Assembly: GCA_001798855.1 (NCBI GenBank)
Contig: MGQQ01000154.1
Coordinates: 1-48,864 of the forward strand
DNA length: 48,864 bases
Origin: Deltaproteobacteria bacterium RBG_16_49_23
GTDB lineage: Bacteria > Desulfobacterota > BSN033 > UBA1163
Reading direction: 5' to 3'
The notes under the pieces are model-generated. The model had not been told where the DNA came from, searched no databases, and worked only from the letters and a program-made list of their open reading frames with translations. The position numbers and the translations under genes were made by a program. Below, in pieces: positions 9,601 through 18,800 of this stretch (positions within the stretch are counted from its first letter, which is position 1; each line of letters opens with the position of its first letter).

Positions 9601-9928
9601 AGGGATCTTCATGCTTCTCTATCTCGACCTGGCCTATGAACAGGCAAAAAAGGAAGGACGCCTTCGAAGCCTGGCTGACCTCCAGGAGGCGATTCGCTAC
9701 GGAGCGGTCAAGCGGCTTCGGCCCAAGTTTATGACCGTGGCCACCACGTTTCTTGGACTCGTTCCCATCATGTGGTCCATGGGGGCGGGATCTGATGTGA
9801 TGAAGCGAATCGCAGCCCCGATGATAGGAGGAATTTTCACCTCTTTTCTTCTGGAGTTACTGGTTTATCCGGCGATCTACCAGACCTGGAAATGGAACAG
9901 CGAGGTAAAGAAGATTAGTGATCAGTAA
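6668..9928 (+). CDS. cusA: CusA-like heavy-metal RND efflux pump
   Basis: A 1086-residue inner-membrane proton/metal antiporter of the HME-RND family. Its length and motifs match the Cu(I)/Ag(I) branch. TM1 is followed by ALDAVPDMGDTQV. The TM4 signature AIAIGALVDAAIVVVEQTHK resembles the CusA type and lacks the extra acidic pattern of CzcA. The pore region carries GKAGRADTSTDPAPLSM and TMPIKGRFEMLSTGLRTP, whose methionines fall where CusA binds metal. A second six-helix bundle ends with GAGSDVMKRIAAPMIGG and FLLELLVYPAIY. It should form a trimer that passes periplasmic metal through the adaptor to an outer-membrane channel, but no TolC-like gene lies in the window. Its partner adaptor upstream is interrupted. 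Substrate (copper or silver) is inferred from family. Confidence 0.92.
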   Translation: MINRIIDFSIHNKLIVFTLVAAACLGGVWSIKNMALDAVPDMGDTQVIVFSRWDRSPDIIEDQVTYPIISAMVGAPSVKTVRGFSDFGYSYVYIIFEDGTDIYWARSRTLEYLSAVLSRLPDGVKTELGPDATGLGWIFQYALVDETGKHSLAELRSYQDWYLRYYLKSVPGVGEVAPIGGFGKQYQVNVDPNRLQAYGIPIGRVVEAVRRGNNEVGGRLIEFGGTEYMVRGRGYARSIRDFEDIVLDTSESGTPIRIKDIGQVVMGPDLRRGIADLDGEGEVVSGIVIMRQGQNALDVINRVKAKLKEIEPGFPPGVKVVPVYDRSDLILRSIENLKSTLIEIILTVSIIVLLFLWHIPSALIPIITIPVAVLLSFIPFRMMGITANIMSLGGIAIAIGALVDAAIVVVEQTHKRLEQWERAGRKEDYREVVIDAVKQVAGPSFFALLVIAVSFLPVLALEGQEGRLFKPLAYTKNLSMIIAAVLAITLDPALRILLTHMKNFNFRPDWLCGATNAIFVGRIHSEDKHRVSRVLIRLYEPAIAWSLRKKWLVFAAALGLVVATVPVYFKLGSEFMPPLEEGSILYMPTTMPGISITEAQKLLQVTDRIIMQFPEVDRVLGKAGRADTSTDPAPLSMIETVITLKPRLQWREVDTWYSSWAPEWAKAIFRRITPDHISQQELISQMDDALSIPGLSNSWTMPIKGRFEMLSTGLRTPVGLKISGADLDTIEEIGARIESLLPSVGGTRSVFAERTGSGYFLDIEWNRETLARYGLSVDEAQEVVQRAIGGENVTTTVEGRERYGVNIRYMRDFRADFRALGRILVPAFGGQKQIPLSQLATVKVASGPSMIRNEDGLLVGYVYVDISGRDENGYIKEADRLLREKVKLPPGYAVSWSGRYESMERMKERLIIVVPLTLLFILFLLYLNTRSLVKTLIVLLAVPFSAIGAFWFLYLLGYNMSIGVWVGLIALLGVDAETGIFMLLYLDLAYEQAKKEGRLRSLADLQEAIRYGAVKRLRPKFMTVATTFLGLVPIMWSMGAGSDVMKRIAAPMIGGIFTSFLLELLVYPAIYQTWKWNSEVKKISDQ

Positions 9929-10059
9929 TCAGTGATCAGTGTTCACTGAACAGTTTAACTGCGAAATCTGTTAAAAAAAAAAGCGATTCGTGTCGTAGCA
10001 TCAGCCTGCAAAAGCAGCTTCAGACTCATGCGACCCGCCTATTCCCAAAAAAAAGTGGC

Positions 10060-10068
10060 TTACCCTAT
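10060..10068 (+). promoter_or_regulatory. TTACCCTAT motif, distal copy
   Basis: An exact copy of the 9-mer also seen at 10324, 29973 and 36014. It lies about 340 bp upstream of the sigma-54-like promoter at 10403 and could be a remote activator site. This rests on motif sharing only. Confidence 0.3.
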
Positions 10069-10323
10069 TGTCTAAATCGGTTTTCGATACATCCAATGCA
10101 CAACTATTTTTAATAATACCTAAACAAAGATATTTTAAATTTCCCAATAATTCCCTCCCCCTTGGTGGAACAGGCTTCCAGCCTGTCATAACGGGCAGGA
10201 TGCCCGTCCCACTTGGGGAGGGTGAGGGTGGGGGTGCTCAATCCTCTCCCACCGAGGGGAGAGGAAGTATTTGGGGCGTTTTATTTTCTAATAATAAGGG
10301 TGGTAAAAAATTTTTCGGGAAAA

Positions 10324-10353
10324 TTACCCTATAACAAAGGAAATTTGCCCTAT
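10324..10353 (+). promoter_or_regulatory. Paired TT(A/G)CCCTAT candidate activator sites
   Basis: TTACCCTAT (10324-10332) and TTGCCCTAT (10345-10353) start 21 bp apart, two helical turns, about 50-80 bp upstream of the sigma-54-like promoter. This spacing and distance fit enhancer sites for an NtrC-type activator. The binding protein is unproven; the regulator at 844 is the candidate. Confidence 0.45.
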
Positions 10354-10402
10354 CCCAAGGGGTTGAATTTTAAAAAATGATGTAGATTCAATATGTTATG
10401 AT

Positions 10403-10420
10403 TTGGCATGTTTATTGTAT
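10403..10420 (+). promoter_or_regulatory. Candidate sigma-54 promoter of the first oxidase operon
   Basis: TTGGCATGTTTATTGTAT has the -24 TTGGCA block and TTGT in place of the -12 TTGC, with GG and GT separated by exactly 10 bases as in sigma-54 promoters. It lies 77 bp upstream of the ATG at 10497. Confidence 0.5.
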
Positions 10421-10496
10421 ATAATATATAGCAATTTACCAGTAGTTTCATATTGGCTCATTACCGGTCATCTATATATAAGTAAGGAGGAATATT

Positions 10497-11981
10497 ATGA
10501 AGGAAGTGAGCAGAAGGAAATTCATGAAGTATAGCCTGGGGAGCATGGCAGCGCTGGCTGTGGGCTCCGGACTGGATTGGATCAAGAACGAGGCCATTGC
10601 GGCGCCGCGCGTTAACACCCTTAATTTCCACATTACCGATGCAATAAAAGACATGGGAACTCATAACAGCATCAACACTGCCCAGTGCTATTTCTGGGTT
10701 TACAAAGAGGACCGCCTTCCTGCCGAAAGTCCGGGACCTACCATTTTCGCCACTGAGGGGGACGTGATCCGGATCAACATCACAAACGATCTGGATGAGC
10801 CCCATGCTTTTTTTATTCCGGGCATGTTCAACAGCGGGCCAATCGCTCCGGGTCAAACCGTGCGCAAATTCTTTACGGCAAAAAACGCCGGCCCTCATCT
10901 CTATTTCGACAACCTGAACCAGCCTGTCAACCGGGCGATGGGGCTCCATGGAGCCATCATTGTCCATCCCAAGGCTCCTGCGCCGGGACATAAATTTACT
11001 CCCTACGGCAAGCCAACGCCCGCTGTTCAGCAGCTTTTCGATGATTTTGGCTCGACGGCCTGGTGGCCGGGCCTCGCATGGGAGCAGGGCGATCCAGCTA
11101 CCAACACCCCGCCCTTCAGGAGGCATATCTGGTTGTTTCATCAGGCCAGCCCCACTCTCTTCGCCGCGGTGGGCAATTTTACACCGGGTCTCGATTTCCC
11201 TTCAGGCCAGTTCGTTCAGAGGTTCCTGCATGACGATTTCAGCCCTACGAATAATGAAAACATTCAAGGTGAAGTCGGGAGCGACATCCCCCGGTACTTC
11301 ACTATCTCCGGTCAGTCGGGTCATTTTTCACACAACACACCGTACATTAACCCCACCTTCCGTGTGGGAGAGCCGGCTGTCGTGCATATCCTGAATGCCG
11401 GGCTAATGACAATCTCCATGCATGTTCACGCCAACCACTTTTTCGTCACCTATTTCAATGGTGTGGTCCAGGAGAATCCCATCTGGGTCGATGTCTTCAA
11501 TGTTTATCCCATGGCCATTATCGACTACACTCTCCCATACATGAGGCCGCCCGATGTCCCCAATGTCCGCGGCATCGGAAGGGCGGACGCAGGCTTGCCG
11601 GCTGGCGTCAGCGGTGGGACAACCTGGCCCCCCAATGAGGAGATTCGGACTTTCATGCCGGGTCCTGCGCCCGCAGGAGTAACACCCTTCCAGATTGTAG
11701 GGAATCTCACAGATGGAGCCGGGAATTCTCTCGGCGTGCAACTGTCGCCTCTCTGCTACCCGGCCCATGACCATTCCGAGCCGACCCAGACATCCCAGGG
11801 CGGCAACTATAATATGGGATTGATCGCAGGAATGAACTTCATCGGAGACCGGAATACCCCGGGCGCCATGAACTTCCCGAATCAGCCGCTGATTCATGGA
11901 CCCGGCCCGGGAAGCCCGTTCGGGGTCGACGGCTTAATATTTCCAACAGCGGTACAGCCTCCCTGGTTTCAGGAAGGGTAA
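10497..11981 (+). CDS. Tat-exported multicopper-oxidase-like cupredoxin protein, module 1 subunit A
   Basis: A 494-residue two-cupredoxin protein. The N-terminus has a Tat signal (SRRKFMK at 5-11, then a hydrophobic stretch and AIAA cleavage region near 33-36). Domain 1 shows PGPTIFATEGD and LHGAIIVHP, but where oxidases carry the type-1 HCH segment it has YFDNLNQPVNRAMG. Domain 2 has HVHANH (309-314) and the HDH of CYPAHDHSEP (424-426) with QGGNYNMGL. So His clusters are present, but I see no canonical type-1 Cys-His site. A strong RBS (TAAGGAGG, 10483-10490) sets the start. Next to it, 83 bp on, is a second oxidase-like gene that has the complementary HWHG and HCH motifs. The same gene order occurs at 36270/37571. 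It probably folds in the cytoplasm and is exported by Tat together with that partner (inference). Confidence 0.85.
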   Translation: MKEVSRRKFMKYSLGSMAALAVGSGLDWIKNEAIAAPRVNTLNFHITDAIKDMGTHNSINTAQCYFWVYKEDRLPAESPGPTIFATEGDVIRINITNDLDEPHAFFIPGMFNSGPIAPGQTVRKFFTAKNAGPHLYFDNLNQPVNRAMGLHGAIIVHPKAPAPGHKFTPYGKPTPAVQQLFDDFGSTAWWPGLAWEQGDPATNTPPFRRHIWLFHQASPTLFAAVGNFTPGLDFPSGQFVQRFLHDDFSPTNNENIQGEVGSDIPRYFTISGQSGHFSHNTPYINPTFRVGEPAVVHILNAGLMTISMHVHANHFFVTYFNGVVQENPIWVDVFNVYPMAIIDYTLPYMRPPDVPNVRGIGRADAGLPAGVSGGTTWPPNEEIRTFMPGPAPAGVTPFQIVGNLTDGAGNSLGVQLSPLCYPAHDHSEPTQTSQGGNYNMGLIAGMNFIGDRNTPGAMNFPNQPLIHGPGPGSPFGVDGLIFPTAVQPPWFQEG

Positions 11982-12008
11982 TTTATAGACGATTCACCCC
12001 CTCCCTCA

Positions 12009-12031
12009 CCCTCCCCCCTCGAGGGGGAGGG
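12009..12031. repeat. C-rich palindrome between the two oxidase subunit genes
   Basis: A near-palindrome centred on CTCGAG (centre at 12020/12021), flanked more widely by CACCCC and GGGTGGGG-type sequence from about 11996 to 12042. It belongs to the dispersed C-rich family and could also act as an intercistronic mRNA stabiliser. Confidence 0.6.
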
Positions 12032-12064
12032 AGTGGGTGGGGGGAGAAAGAAAGGAGATAGAAT

Positions 12065-13504
12065 ATGTCGTTTACAAGTCCTGCTTTTCATATCGATCGT
12101 ATATCAGTAGTGGGAGAAGAAGCTGAATTTGTGAAGATGTTTGACCCGAGACCGGTAGGGGCAGGTCCCGCCCTGCCGGAGCGCATAGACGTTACGACCC
12201 TTCCTATTCAACTCGGGGCGAACCCCAGGGCCAACCCCGTTCCTGAGGTAATGCAGGCTCTCGGTCTGGGCATCCCGGGCAGGCCCCATACACGGGACAT
12301 GGATCTGCTCAACGGCCTGGCGCTCCCCACGTGGGACGGCGCAAAAATACTGAACTTCATGACCATAAGGGACAAAGACTTTGGCCTTGGGGGCACGTAT
12401 CCGGGTCCGATTATTCGGATCCCCAGGGGCGTGATCGTCCATGCAGACCTCTCTGGAAAGGGACCGCCGCCGCATACCATTCACTGGCACGGCCTCGAGC
12501 CAACTCCCATCAACGACGGCGTAGGCCACTGCTCCATGGAGATCGGAAGTTACACCTACCAGTTCCAGCCCAACTTCATAGGCTCATACTTCTACCACTG
12601 TCACAGAAACACGGTCCAACACTTTGAGTTCGGTCTTTTCAGCCTGCTTCTCATCGAGCCCCCCGACGCCTATTTCGCCTCCATCGGCGCTATCAATCCC
12701 GACGGGACAGTGACCCTAAACAGCATCCCTGTTGGCGCCTGTCTGGACGGGAGATTTCGAACTGCCGCAAATCTCCTCACTCTTCCTGCCAGCATCCAGG
12801 CTAAGTTTCCAGGGTTTATTGCGGGCGACCCCGTCTTTGGAGTCGCCGGACCCAACGACGTCGGAGTGGGCCATCCCCATGCCTTCACCGTCCCCTACGA
12901 CGTAGAGGTTCTCTGGGTTCCGGATGACCGGGACTCCCGGTGGAGCGATCTTGCATCGGATGCTTTTGCTACCTTCCCTGTACACGGCTTGACACCCGGC
13001 GCCGATGACGATTTTCAGGCAAATCCCGCGATTCAAAATTTCTTTGCCTTCAACGATTATCGCGCGGACTACTGGTTTATCACAGGCCTCCCTGTTCCGA
13101 CGCCTCCCGGTGGAACGGGTACGATTCCTCCGGGCATCGTCATCCCACCCGGTGGCAACAGCGGCAGGTCCGGATCCCAGGTGTCCGTGAACGCCCGGGT
13201 CGGGCAGACCATTTTCTTGCGTTGTCTGGATGCGGCTTACAATAACATCAGGGTCACCCTGCCTGTGGATGCGGTGATTACCGCCTGGGATGGAAGGGCC
13301 CTCGGAGTCCCGCCTTTCAACCGGTACAACCACGCCTATGTGGCTCCGGCCAACACCCCGATGACGTTCAGCGTCGCCCGTCGCTTCGATGCGCTGATCA
13401 AGGCGGAAACCACAATGAATACGTTCGCAAAAGTCGAGTTTATGGATACACGGGGCAATGCTGTAACGGCGACTGCCCTGATCCCGTTTCAGATTAGCCC
13501 ATAA
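12065..13504 (+). CDS. Multicopper-oxidase-like protein without signal peptide, module 1 subunit B
   Basis: A 479-residue cupredoxin protein that carries the classical copper motifs: HTIHWHG (H137, H140, H142), DGVGH (H155) and FYHCHRNTVQHFEFGL (H178, C179, H180, H186). These correspond to type-2/type-3 ligands and the type-1 Cys-His pair of multicopper oxidases. The C-terminal half is a second, less conserved beta-sandwich. The N-terminus (MSFTSPAFHIDRIS) has no hydrophobic signal and no twin arginine. Start: AAAGGAGA upstream of ATG 12065. The gene lies directly after the Tat-signalled subunit A, so co-export as a complex is the simple explanation for how copper-site protein reaches the periplasm. 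Its paralogue is at 37571-38803 (410 residues). The substrate is unknown. Confidence 0.85.
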   Translation: MSFTSPAFHIDRISVVGEEAEFVKMFDPRPVGAGPALPERIDVTTLPIQLGANPRANPVPEVMQALGLGIPGRPHTRDMDLLNGLALPTWDGAKILNFMTIRDKDFGLGGTYPGPIIRIPRGVIVHADLSGKGPPPHTIHWHGLEPTPINDGVGHCSMEIGSYTYQFQPNFIGSYFYHCHRNTVQHFEFGLFSLLLIEPPDAYFASIGAINPDGTVTLNSIPVGACLDGRFRTAANLLTLPASIQAKFPGFIAGDPVFGVAGPNDVGVGHPHAFTVPYDVEVLWVPDDRDSRWSDLASDAFATFPVHGLTPGADDDFQANPAIQNFFAFNDYRADYWFITGLPVPTPPGGTGTIPPGIVIPPGGNSGRSGSQVSVNARVGQTIFLRCLDAAYNNIRVTLPVDAVITAWDGRALGVPPFNRYNHAYVAPANTPMTFSVARRFDALIKAETTMNTFAKVEFMDTRGNAVTATALIPFQISP

Positions 13505-13526
13505 CTGCCAGGGAAGGAGATTGCCG

Positions 13527-15716
13527 ATGAAAAAGCGTTTCAGAAGTCTATCCGTTCTGCCTCTCATATTGATATGTCTCGTTCCCATGATCTCCCCGGA
13601 GACCTCAACGGCCTTCATCCCAACCGTCTGGCAATGGAGAGATCCTCTGCCCCAGGGAAATCCTTTGTCGAGCACAGCCTTTGGCAACGGCGCCTTTGTC
13701 GCGGTCGGGAGCGGGGGAATGGTTTTAACTTCTCCGAACGGAATCATCTGGACCCTGCAAACATCCGGAGTGACCGAGGATCTTTCGGAGGTCGTTTTTT
13801 CCAATGGTATCCTCGTTGCGGTAGGGAAGGCTGGCACGATTTTAACTTCTCCGGATGGGGCGGCCTGGACTTCCAGAATTTCCGGAGTCGTTGATGATCT
13901 CTCCGGAGTGGCCTTTGGCAATGGCAACTTTGTTGCAGTAGGCAGTCTCGGCGCGATCCTGACCTCTGCCGACGGGGTTGTCTGGGCCAACAGGAAACTC
14001 ACATTTAACTCTCCCCCTGCGCCTTCCCTCTTCGGAGTGGCTTTCGGAAACAATACGTTTGTCGCCGTTGGCCATGCCGCCATCCTGACCTCTACGGATG
14101 GCGTTACCTGGACCTCCCAACCGGTAGAACCCACGCTTGAGCTCACCGGAGTCTCTTTCGGGTCGGGAAGTTTTGTGGCTGTAGGGAAATTCGGGACCAT
14201 CTTAACCTCTGTGAATGGGATTACCTGGACTCCCCAAACCTCGCCAACTTCTCAAGATCTTTCCGCAGTAACCTTTAGCGGCGCCTCCTTCATCGCTGTT
14301 GGAGGTTCGGGAACCATCCTGGCCTCACCAAACGGGGTGACCTGGACATTACAGGCCTCGCCAACTCCCCAGGACCTATCCGGCGTAACCTTTGGCGGCT
14401 CTTTCGTTGCCGTTGGGGATGGGGGCACAATTTTGTTCTCTTCGGATGGAGTCAGGTGGATTGCGCGATCGTTCGAACCTGCAGAATGGTTATTTAGCGC
14501 CGCATCCGGCAACAATACCTTTGTCACGGTGGGCGCCTCAGGCACCATCCTTAAATCTTCGAGGGGGATCAGCTGGATTTCCCGGGAATCGGGAACGGTT
14601 GATGATCTCTTCGGAGTATTGTTCGGCAATAACAGTTTTGTCGCTGTTGGAGCATCGGGTGCGATCATAACCTCTCCGGATGGCGTGTCCTGGGCTTCGC
14701 AACAATCCGGCACTGCCAATGATCTCTTCGGAGTTGTCCGTGGTGAGGATCTTTTTTTGGCGGTAGGAGCGTTTGGCACGATCCTGACCTCTGCAAACGG
14801 CGTGTCCTGGGCTTCGCAACAATCCGGCACTGCCAATGATCTCTTCGGAGTTGTCCGTGGTGTGGATCTTTTTTTGGCGGTAGGAGCGTCTGGCACGATC
14901 CTGACCTCTGCAAACGGCGTCAACTGGACACCACAAAGTTCAGGAACCGATGATGACCTGTTTGGAGCCGCCTTTCAGGATGATACCTTCGTGGCTGTGG
15001 GAGCGTTTGGTGAAATGCTCACCTCTCCGGACGGAAGTAGCTGGACTTCCCAGAGATCAGGGCTCTCTGTTCATCACTTATTTGGGCTCGTTTCTGGAGG
15101 AGGTTTTTTCGGTGTTGGGATGGAGGGCACGATCCTGTCCAATGCACCTTTAACGCCTACCTATGGCGATATCTTACTAAATCATGCAGCTTTCAACCAC
15201 GTGGAGGCAATCTCGGAGGGAGGAATCGCAAAGGGGTGCTTGCCAGGTTTATTCTGTCCCGGTGACTTAGTGACAAGGGGACAGATGGCCGTCTTCCTCG
15301 CAAGAGCTTTGAACGGAGGCGCTGATCCTACCGGAGCCTGCGCAGTCGAGCCCTTTTCGGACATTCCTGTCGCCGATCCCTTCTGCTCCCATGTTCAGTT
15401 CGTTAAAGCGCTTGGAGTTGCCAGGGGATTTCCGGATGGAACGTTCAAACCGCTGGACAGTGTGAGCCGGGGGGAGATGGCCATCTTTCTTGCGAGGGCT
15501 CTAAACGGCGGCGCAGACCCTGCTGCCTCTTGCACGACACCGCCCTTTGCGGACATTCCGGCAAGCAACCCGTTTTGCCCTCATATCAGTTTTATTAAGA
15601 ATACAACTCTTCCTGTGACACTGGGCTTTGGAGACGTAACCTTCAGGCCGGCGGACACAATCATAAGAGCAGAGATGTCCCTTTTCCTCGGCCGGGCATT
15701 TCTGGGAATACCTTAG
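13527..15716 (+). CDS. SLH-anchored surface protein with 13 propeller-type repeats
   Basis: A secreted protein of 729 residues. The signal peptide covers about 1-32 (KKRFRSLSVLPLILICLV). About 13 repeats of roughly 39 residues follow, with consensus FVAVGxxGTILTSxDGVxWTxQ and a linking DLxGVxFGN; these look like blades of one or more beta-propellers of the BNR/YCF48 kind. The C-terminal 180 residues hold three SLH motifs (GDILLNHAAFNHVEAI with GCLPGLFCPGDLVTRGQMA, then FSDIPVADPFCSHV, then FADIPASNPFCPHI) and end RAFLGIP. SLH domains tether proteins to the cell envelope. ATG 13527 is preferred over TTG 13521 because GGGAAGGAGA (13511-13520) is 6 nt upstream. It follows the oxidase genes by 22 bp and is probably co-transcribed. 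The ligand of the repeats is unknown. Confidence 0.85.
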   Translation: MKKRFRSLSVLPLILICLVPMISPETSTAFIPTVWQWRDPLPQGNPLSSTAFGNGAFVAVGSGGMVLTSPNGIIWTLQTSGVTEDLSEVVFSNGILVAVGKAGTILTSPDGAAWTSRISGVVDDLSGVAFGNGNFVAVGSLGAILTSADGVVWANRKLTFNSPPAPSLFGVAFGNNTFVAVGHAAILTSTDGVTWTSQPVEPTLELTGVSFGSGSFVAVGKFGTILTSVNGITWTPQTSPTSQDLSAVTFSGASFIAVGGSGTILASPNGVTWTLQASPTPQDLSGVTFGGSFVAVGDGGTILFSSDGVRWIARSFEPAEWLFSAASGNNTFVTVGASGTILKSSRGISWISRESGTVDDLFGVLFGNNSFVAVGASGAIITSPDGVSWASQQSGTANDLFGVVRGEDLFLAVGAFGTILTSANGVSWASQQSGTANDLFGVVRGVDLFLAVGASGTILTSANGVNWTPQSSGTDDDLFGAAFQDDTFVAVGAFGEMLTSPDGSSWTSQRSGLSVHHLFGLVSGGGFFGVGMEGTILSNAPLTPTYGDILLNHAAFNHVEAISEGGIAKGCLPGLFCPGDLVTRGQMAVFLARALNGGADPTGACAVEPFSDIPVADPFCSHVQFVKALGVARGFPDGTFKPLDSVSRGEMAIFLARALNGGADPAASCTTPPFADIPASNPFCPHISFIKNTTLPVTLGFGDVTFRPADTIIRAEMSLFLGRAFLGIP
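14682..14915 (+). repeat. 117-bp in-frame tandem duplication of a propeller blade
   Basis: 14682-14798 and 14799-14915 differ at only two positions that I can see. Each unit is 39 codons, exactly one repeat of the protein, so the duplication is recent and adds one blade. Confidence 0.85.
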
Positions 15717-15740
15717 AAATTGAATTGACATAAACATGGG

Positions 15741-15818
15741 AAAATCTCCCCCCACCCCTCTTTGCCAAAGAGGGGGGATAATTCCTCCCTTAGGCAAAGG
15801 GAGGTTAGGAGGGATTTT
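15741..15818. repeat. C-rich compound palindrome
   Basis: Two hairpins (around CCTCTTTGCCAAAGAGG and CCTCCCTTAGGCAAAGGGAGG) lie between AAAATC and GATTTT ends. It sits between the propeller gene and the peroxidase gene and is related to the elements at 4733 and 19268. Confidence 0.6.
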
Positions 15819-15877
15819 ATAAATCGATGCTTTTCCTATTTTGAAACCATTTACAATTACCGCAAAAGGAGGAATTT

Positions 15878-18800
15878 ATGGATAGAAAGATTGACAAAAG
15901 ACTTTTATGGCTGATACGCTTTTCGACCATCTTTATAAGCATGGCTTTTATGATCGTGACGCTCTTTGCAGAGACAGCGCTGGCGCAGGCGCCCAACCCG
16001 AACGCGCCGCCTTCGCTTAAGGGGGTAAACGTTCCGGACCCGCCCGATCTCGGGGCTTTCGTCTTCGACCAGAGCGCCGCAATCCGCCTGGGCAAGGCTC
16101 TTTTCTGGGACATGCAGGTGGGAAGCGATGGCGTCACGGCCTGCGCAACCTGCCATTTTCATGCCGGAGCGGACAGCCGGGTTAAAAACCAGTTCAGTTC
16201 CGGCCTTCTCCATAGAATTTCAGGGAGCCCTCATATAAGCTCAACCACTTTTAGCCTTGGCGGTGCGAATGCGACACTCCAGCCCAGCCATTTCCCCTTC
16301 CATCGCCGGGCAGCGCCTGTTGATGTTCAGGCATCAGCCGTCCTTTTCGATACGGATGATGTCGCTTCTTCCCAGGGCGTCTTCAACACCCAATTTGTGG
16401 ACATCGTGCCCGGAAGCGCGGAAGATCTTTGTAATGACGTCCCCGATCCCGTATTCAACGTCGGAGGCATAAACACGCGGCGAGTGGAGCCGAGAAATAC
16501 ACCGACTGTCATTAACGCTGTCTTCAACTTTACCAATTTCTTAGACGGCCGGGCGAACAATCTCTTTAACGGCGTCAATCCCTTTGGCCCTGCAGATGTC
16601 AACGCCCGTATCCTAATAAATGATCCTGTCTTCGGAGTGAGGGCCGCTAAGATTGCCCTAAGTGAATCGAGTCTGGCTTCTCAAGCGGTGGGACCTCCGG
16701 GCAGCGACTTCGAGATGTCCTGCGCGAACCGTCCCTTTCCGAAAATCGGAAAGAAGATGCTCACCCTGACGCCTCTTGGAAAACAATTGGTCCATCCCAA
16801 TGACAGCGTCCTCGGTCCTTTTTCCAGGGCCCTGCTCGACAGCCAGGGACGGGCTGTGGGGACTCCGGGAATTGCGGCAAACTACGCTGACATGATCAGG
16901 GCGGCCTTCCAGCCGAGATACTGGAATTCCGACAGGGTCATCACGTTTCCCAATGGAGTGATGACCATCGGCAACCCCGGCATTCCGCAGAACACAAACG
17001 AATTCACCCAGATGGAGGCAAATTTTTCCCTCTTTTTCGGTCTTGCGATCCAGATGTATGAAGCGACCCTTGTCTCCGATGACACCCCTTTTGACCGCTT
17101 TCAGATAGGCGATGCTTCAGCAATGACTTTACAGCAGCAGAATGGACTGAATACCTTCCTTTCCGGCGGCACCCGGTGCAGCGCATGCCACGAGGGGACA
17201 TTATTCTCCGGCGCTGCTCCTGTTGTATTGCCAGGAGAGGATCCGGTGCTCTTGCTGCTTTTCCCCATACAGGGAGGTGAGGTTTTTTATGATGAAGGGT
17301 TTTATAACCTGGGCGTCACAAGGAATACTGCAATTTTTTTACCCAACGGAGATACAGCGACCGTTGAAACCTACGATATAGGCCGGGGTGGAACCGATCC
17401 CTTTGGCAACCCCCTATCATTTTCACGTCTTTCGATGCTTAAGAATCAGGGCCTTCTCGACCCCGAGTATTCTCCTTTCGTTCCTGACCTGCCCTGCCTG
17501 CCGCCCTGTCCTATTCAAAGGGTGTCCGTGGACGGAAGGTTTAAAGCGCCCGGCCTTCGCAACGTAGAGTTGACCGGCCCGTTTTTCCATAATGGGGGCG
17601 AAAGAACGTTGCTTGATGTGGTTAATTTCTATGCCAGGGGCGGAAACTTCCCTGTTGACAACATTCTCAACCTTGACCCTGAAATCGGAGAAATAGGCGG
17701 ATTGCAGGGCAATCAGATTGGTAAAGACGAGTTAGTGGCATTTTTTAGAGCCCTGACGGATCCGCGGGTTCGAAACGAGGGGGCTCCTTTCGATCATCCC
17801 CAGTTGTTCGTCCCGAACGGCCATCCTGGAAACAATGCGTCTCTCACGTGTACCGATGGAATAAAAGCTTGTGACGACCTTTTGGAGGTCCTCGCTGTGG
17901 GCGCTTCCGGCCGGGCTGCCATCGGACTGCCGCCTCTTCAGGGCTTCGGGGATTCGGAGCCCACCTTGACCGTCTTATTAGCCGGCAATGGAGCCGGAAC
18001 GGTCACCAGTGCGCCTAACGGTATTGATTGCGGTCTCAGCTGCACGGAGTCGTTTAACCTGGGCACGCTGGTCACATTGACGGCAACTCCCGCCGTAGGC
18101 AGTTTTTTCACAAGCTGGGCAGGATGCACCCCTGATGCGGTGAACCCCAACGTCTGCACGTTGACGATGAATGTGGCAACGAACGTCACGGCGACATTCA
18201 GCGTGCCCAATATTACAGTGACACCACTGGCTCACGATTTTGGCAGTATCAACGTCGGCAGCGTGGCCATCAAGACATTCACCGTGAACAATGCAATCCC
18301 GGTCAATCTTGTGATAGGGAGCGCCTCTGTAAATAGCTCGCCTGCTGGCGATTTTACGAAGGGTATCGACACCTGCTCAGGACAGATCATTCCTCCAGGC
18401 GGAACCTGTATCATCCAGGTCCGGTTCTCGACCATAACGACAATTGGTTCAACGGGAAGTCTCACCATCCCGTCCAATGACCCGGATCCCGCGCCGGTCA
18501 TCGGCGTGTTCGGTTTCGGCACGAATACTCAGGTGTTCAGCGATATCCTGGCGACTTCTCCTTTTGAAAACCATGTCAATTCGCTCTTTTACAACGGCAT
18601 CACCTCTGGATGCACCCCTGTGGATTTTTGTCCCCAGGACCTTGTGACCCGGGGAACAATGTCAGCCTTTATCATCAGGGCCCTGGAGGGAAATCCTGCG
18701 GGAGTCTGCGCTGTGCCTCCATTCACGGATGTGCCGGTGATCAATCAATTTTGCAAGCATATTGAAAGAATGAAGGCTCGAAATATCTCCCTCGGTTTTC

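Larger units (their letters stand above)
9929..10496. other. Intergenic region with repeats and the oxidase-operon control region
   Basis: There is no gene in these 568 bp. A CAGTGATCAGT-type array lies at 9917-9957. A compound palindrome at about 10155-10265 includes an AACAGGCTTCCAGCCTGTC-type stem, a CGGGCAGGATGCCCG-type stem and CCTCTCCC/GGGAGAGG at 10243-10264. The last 170 bp are AT-rich and hold the candidate regulator sites and the sigma-54-like promoter listed separately. Confidence 0.6.

Noticed and set aside
12716-14200. 494-codon ORF on the minus strand across two genes
   Set aside because: It crosses the boundary of two well-supported plus-strand genes and its repeated peptide is the mirror of the propeller repeats.
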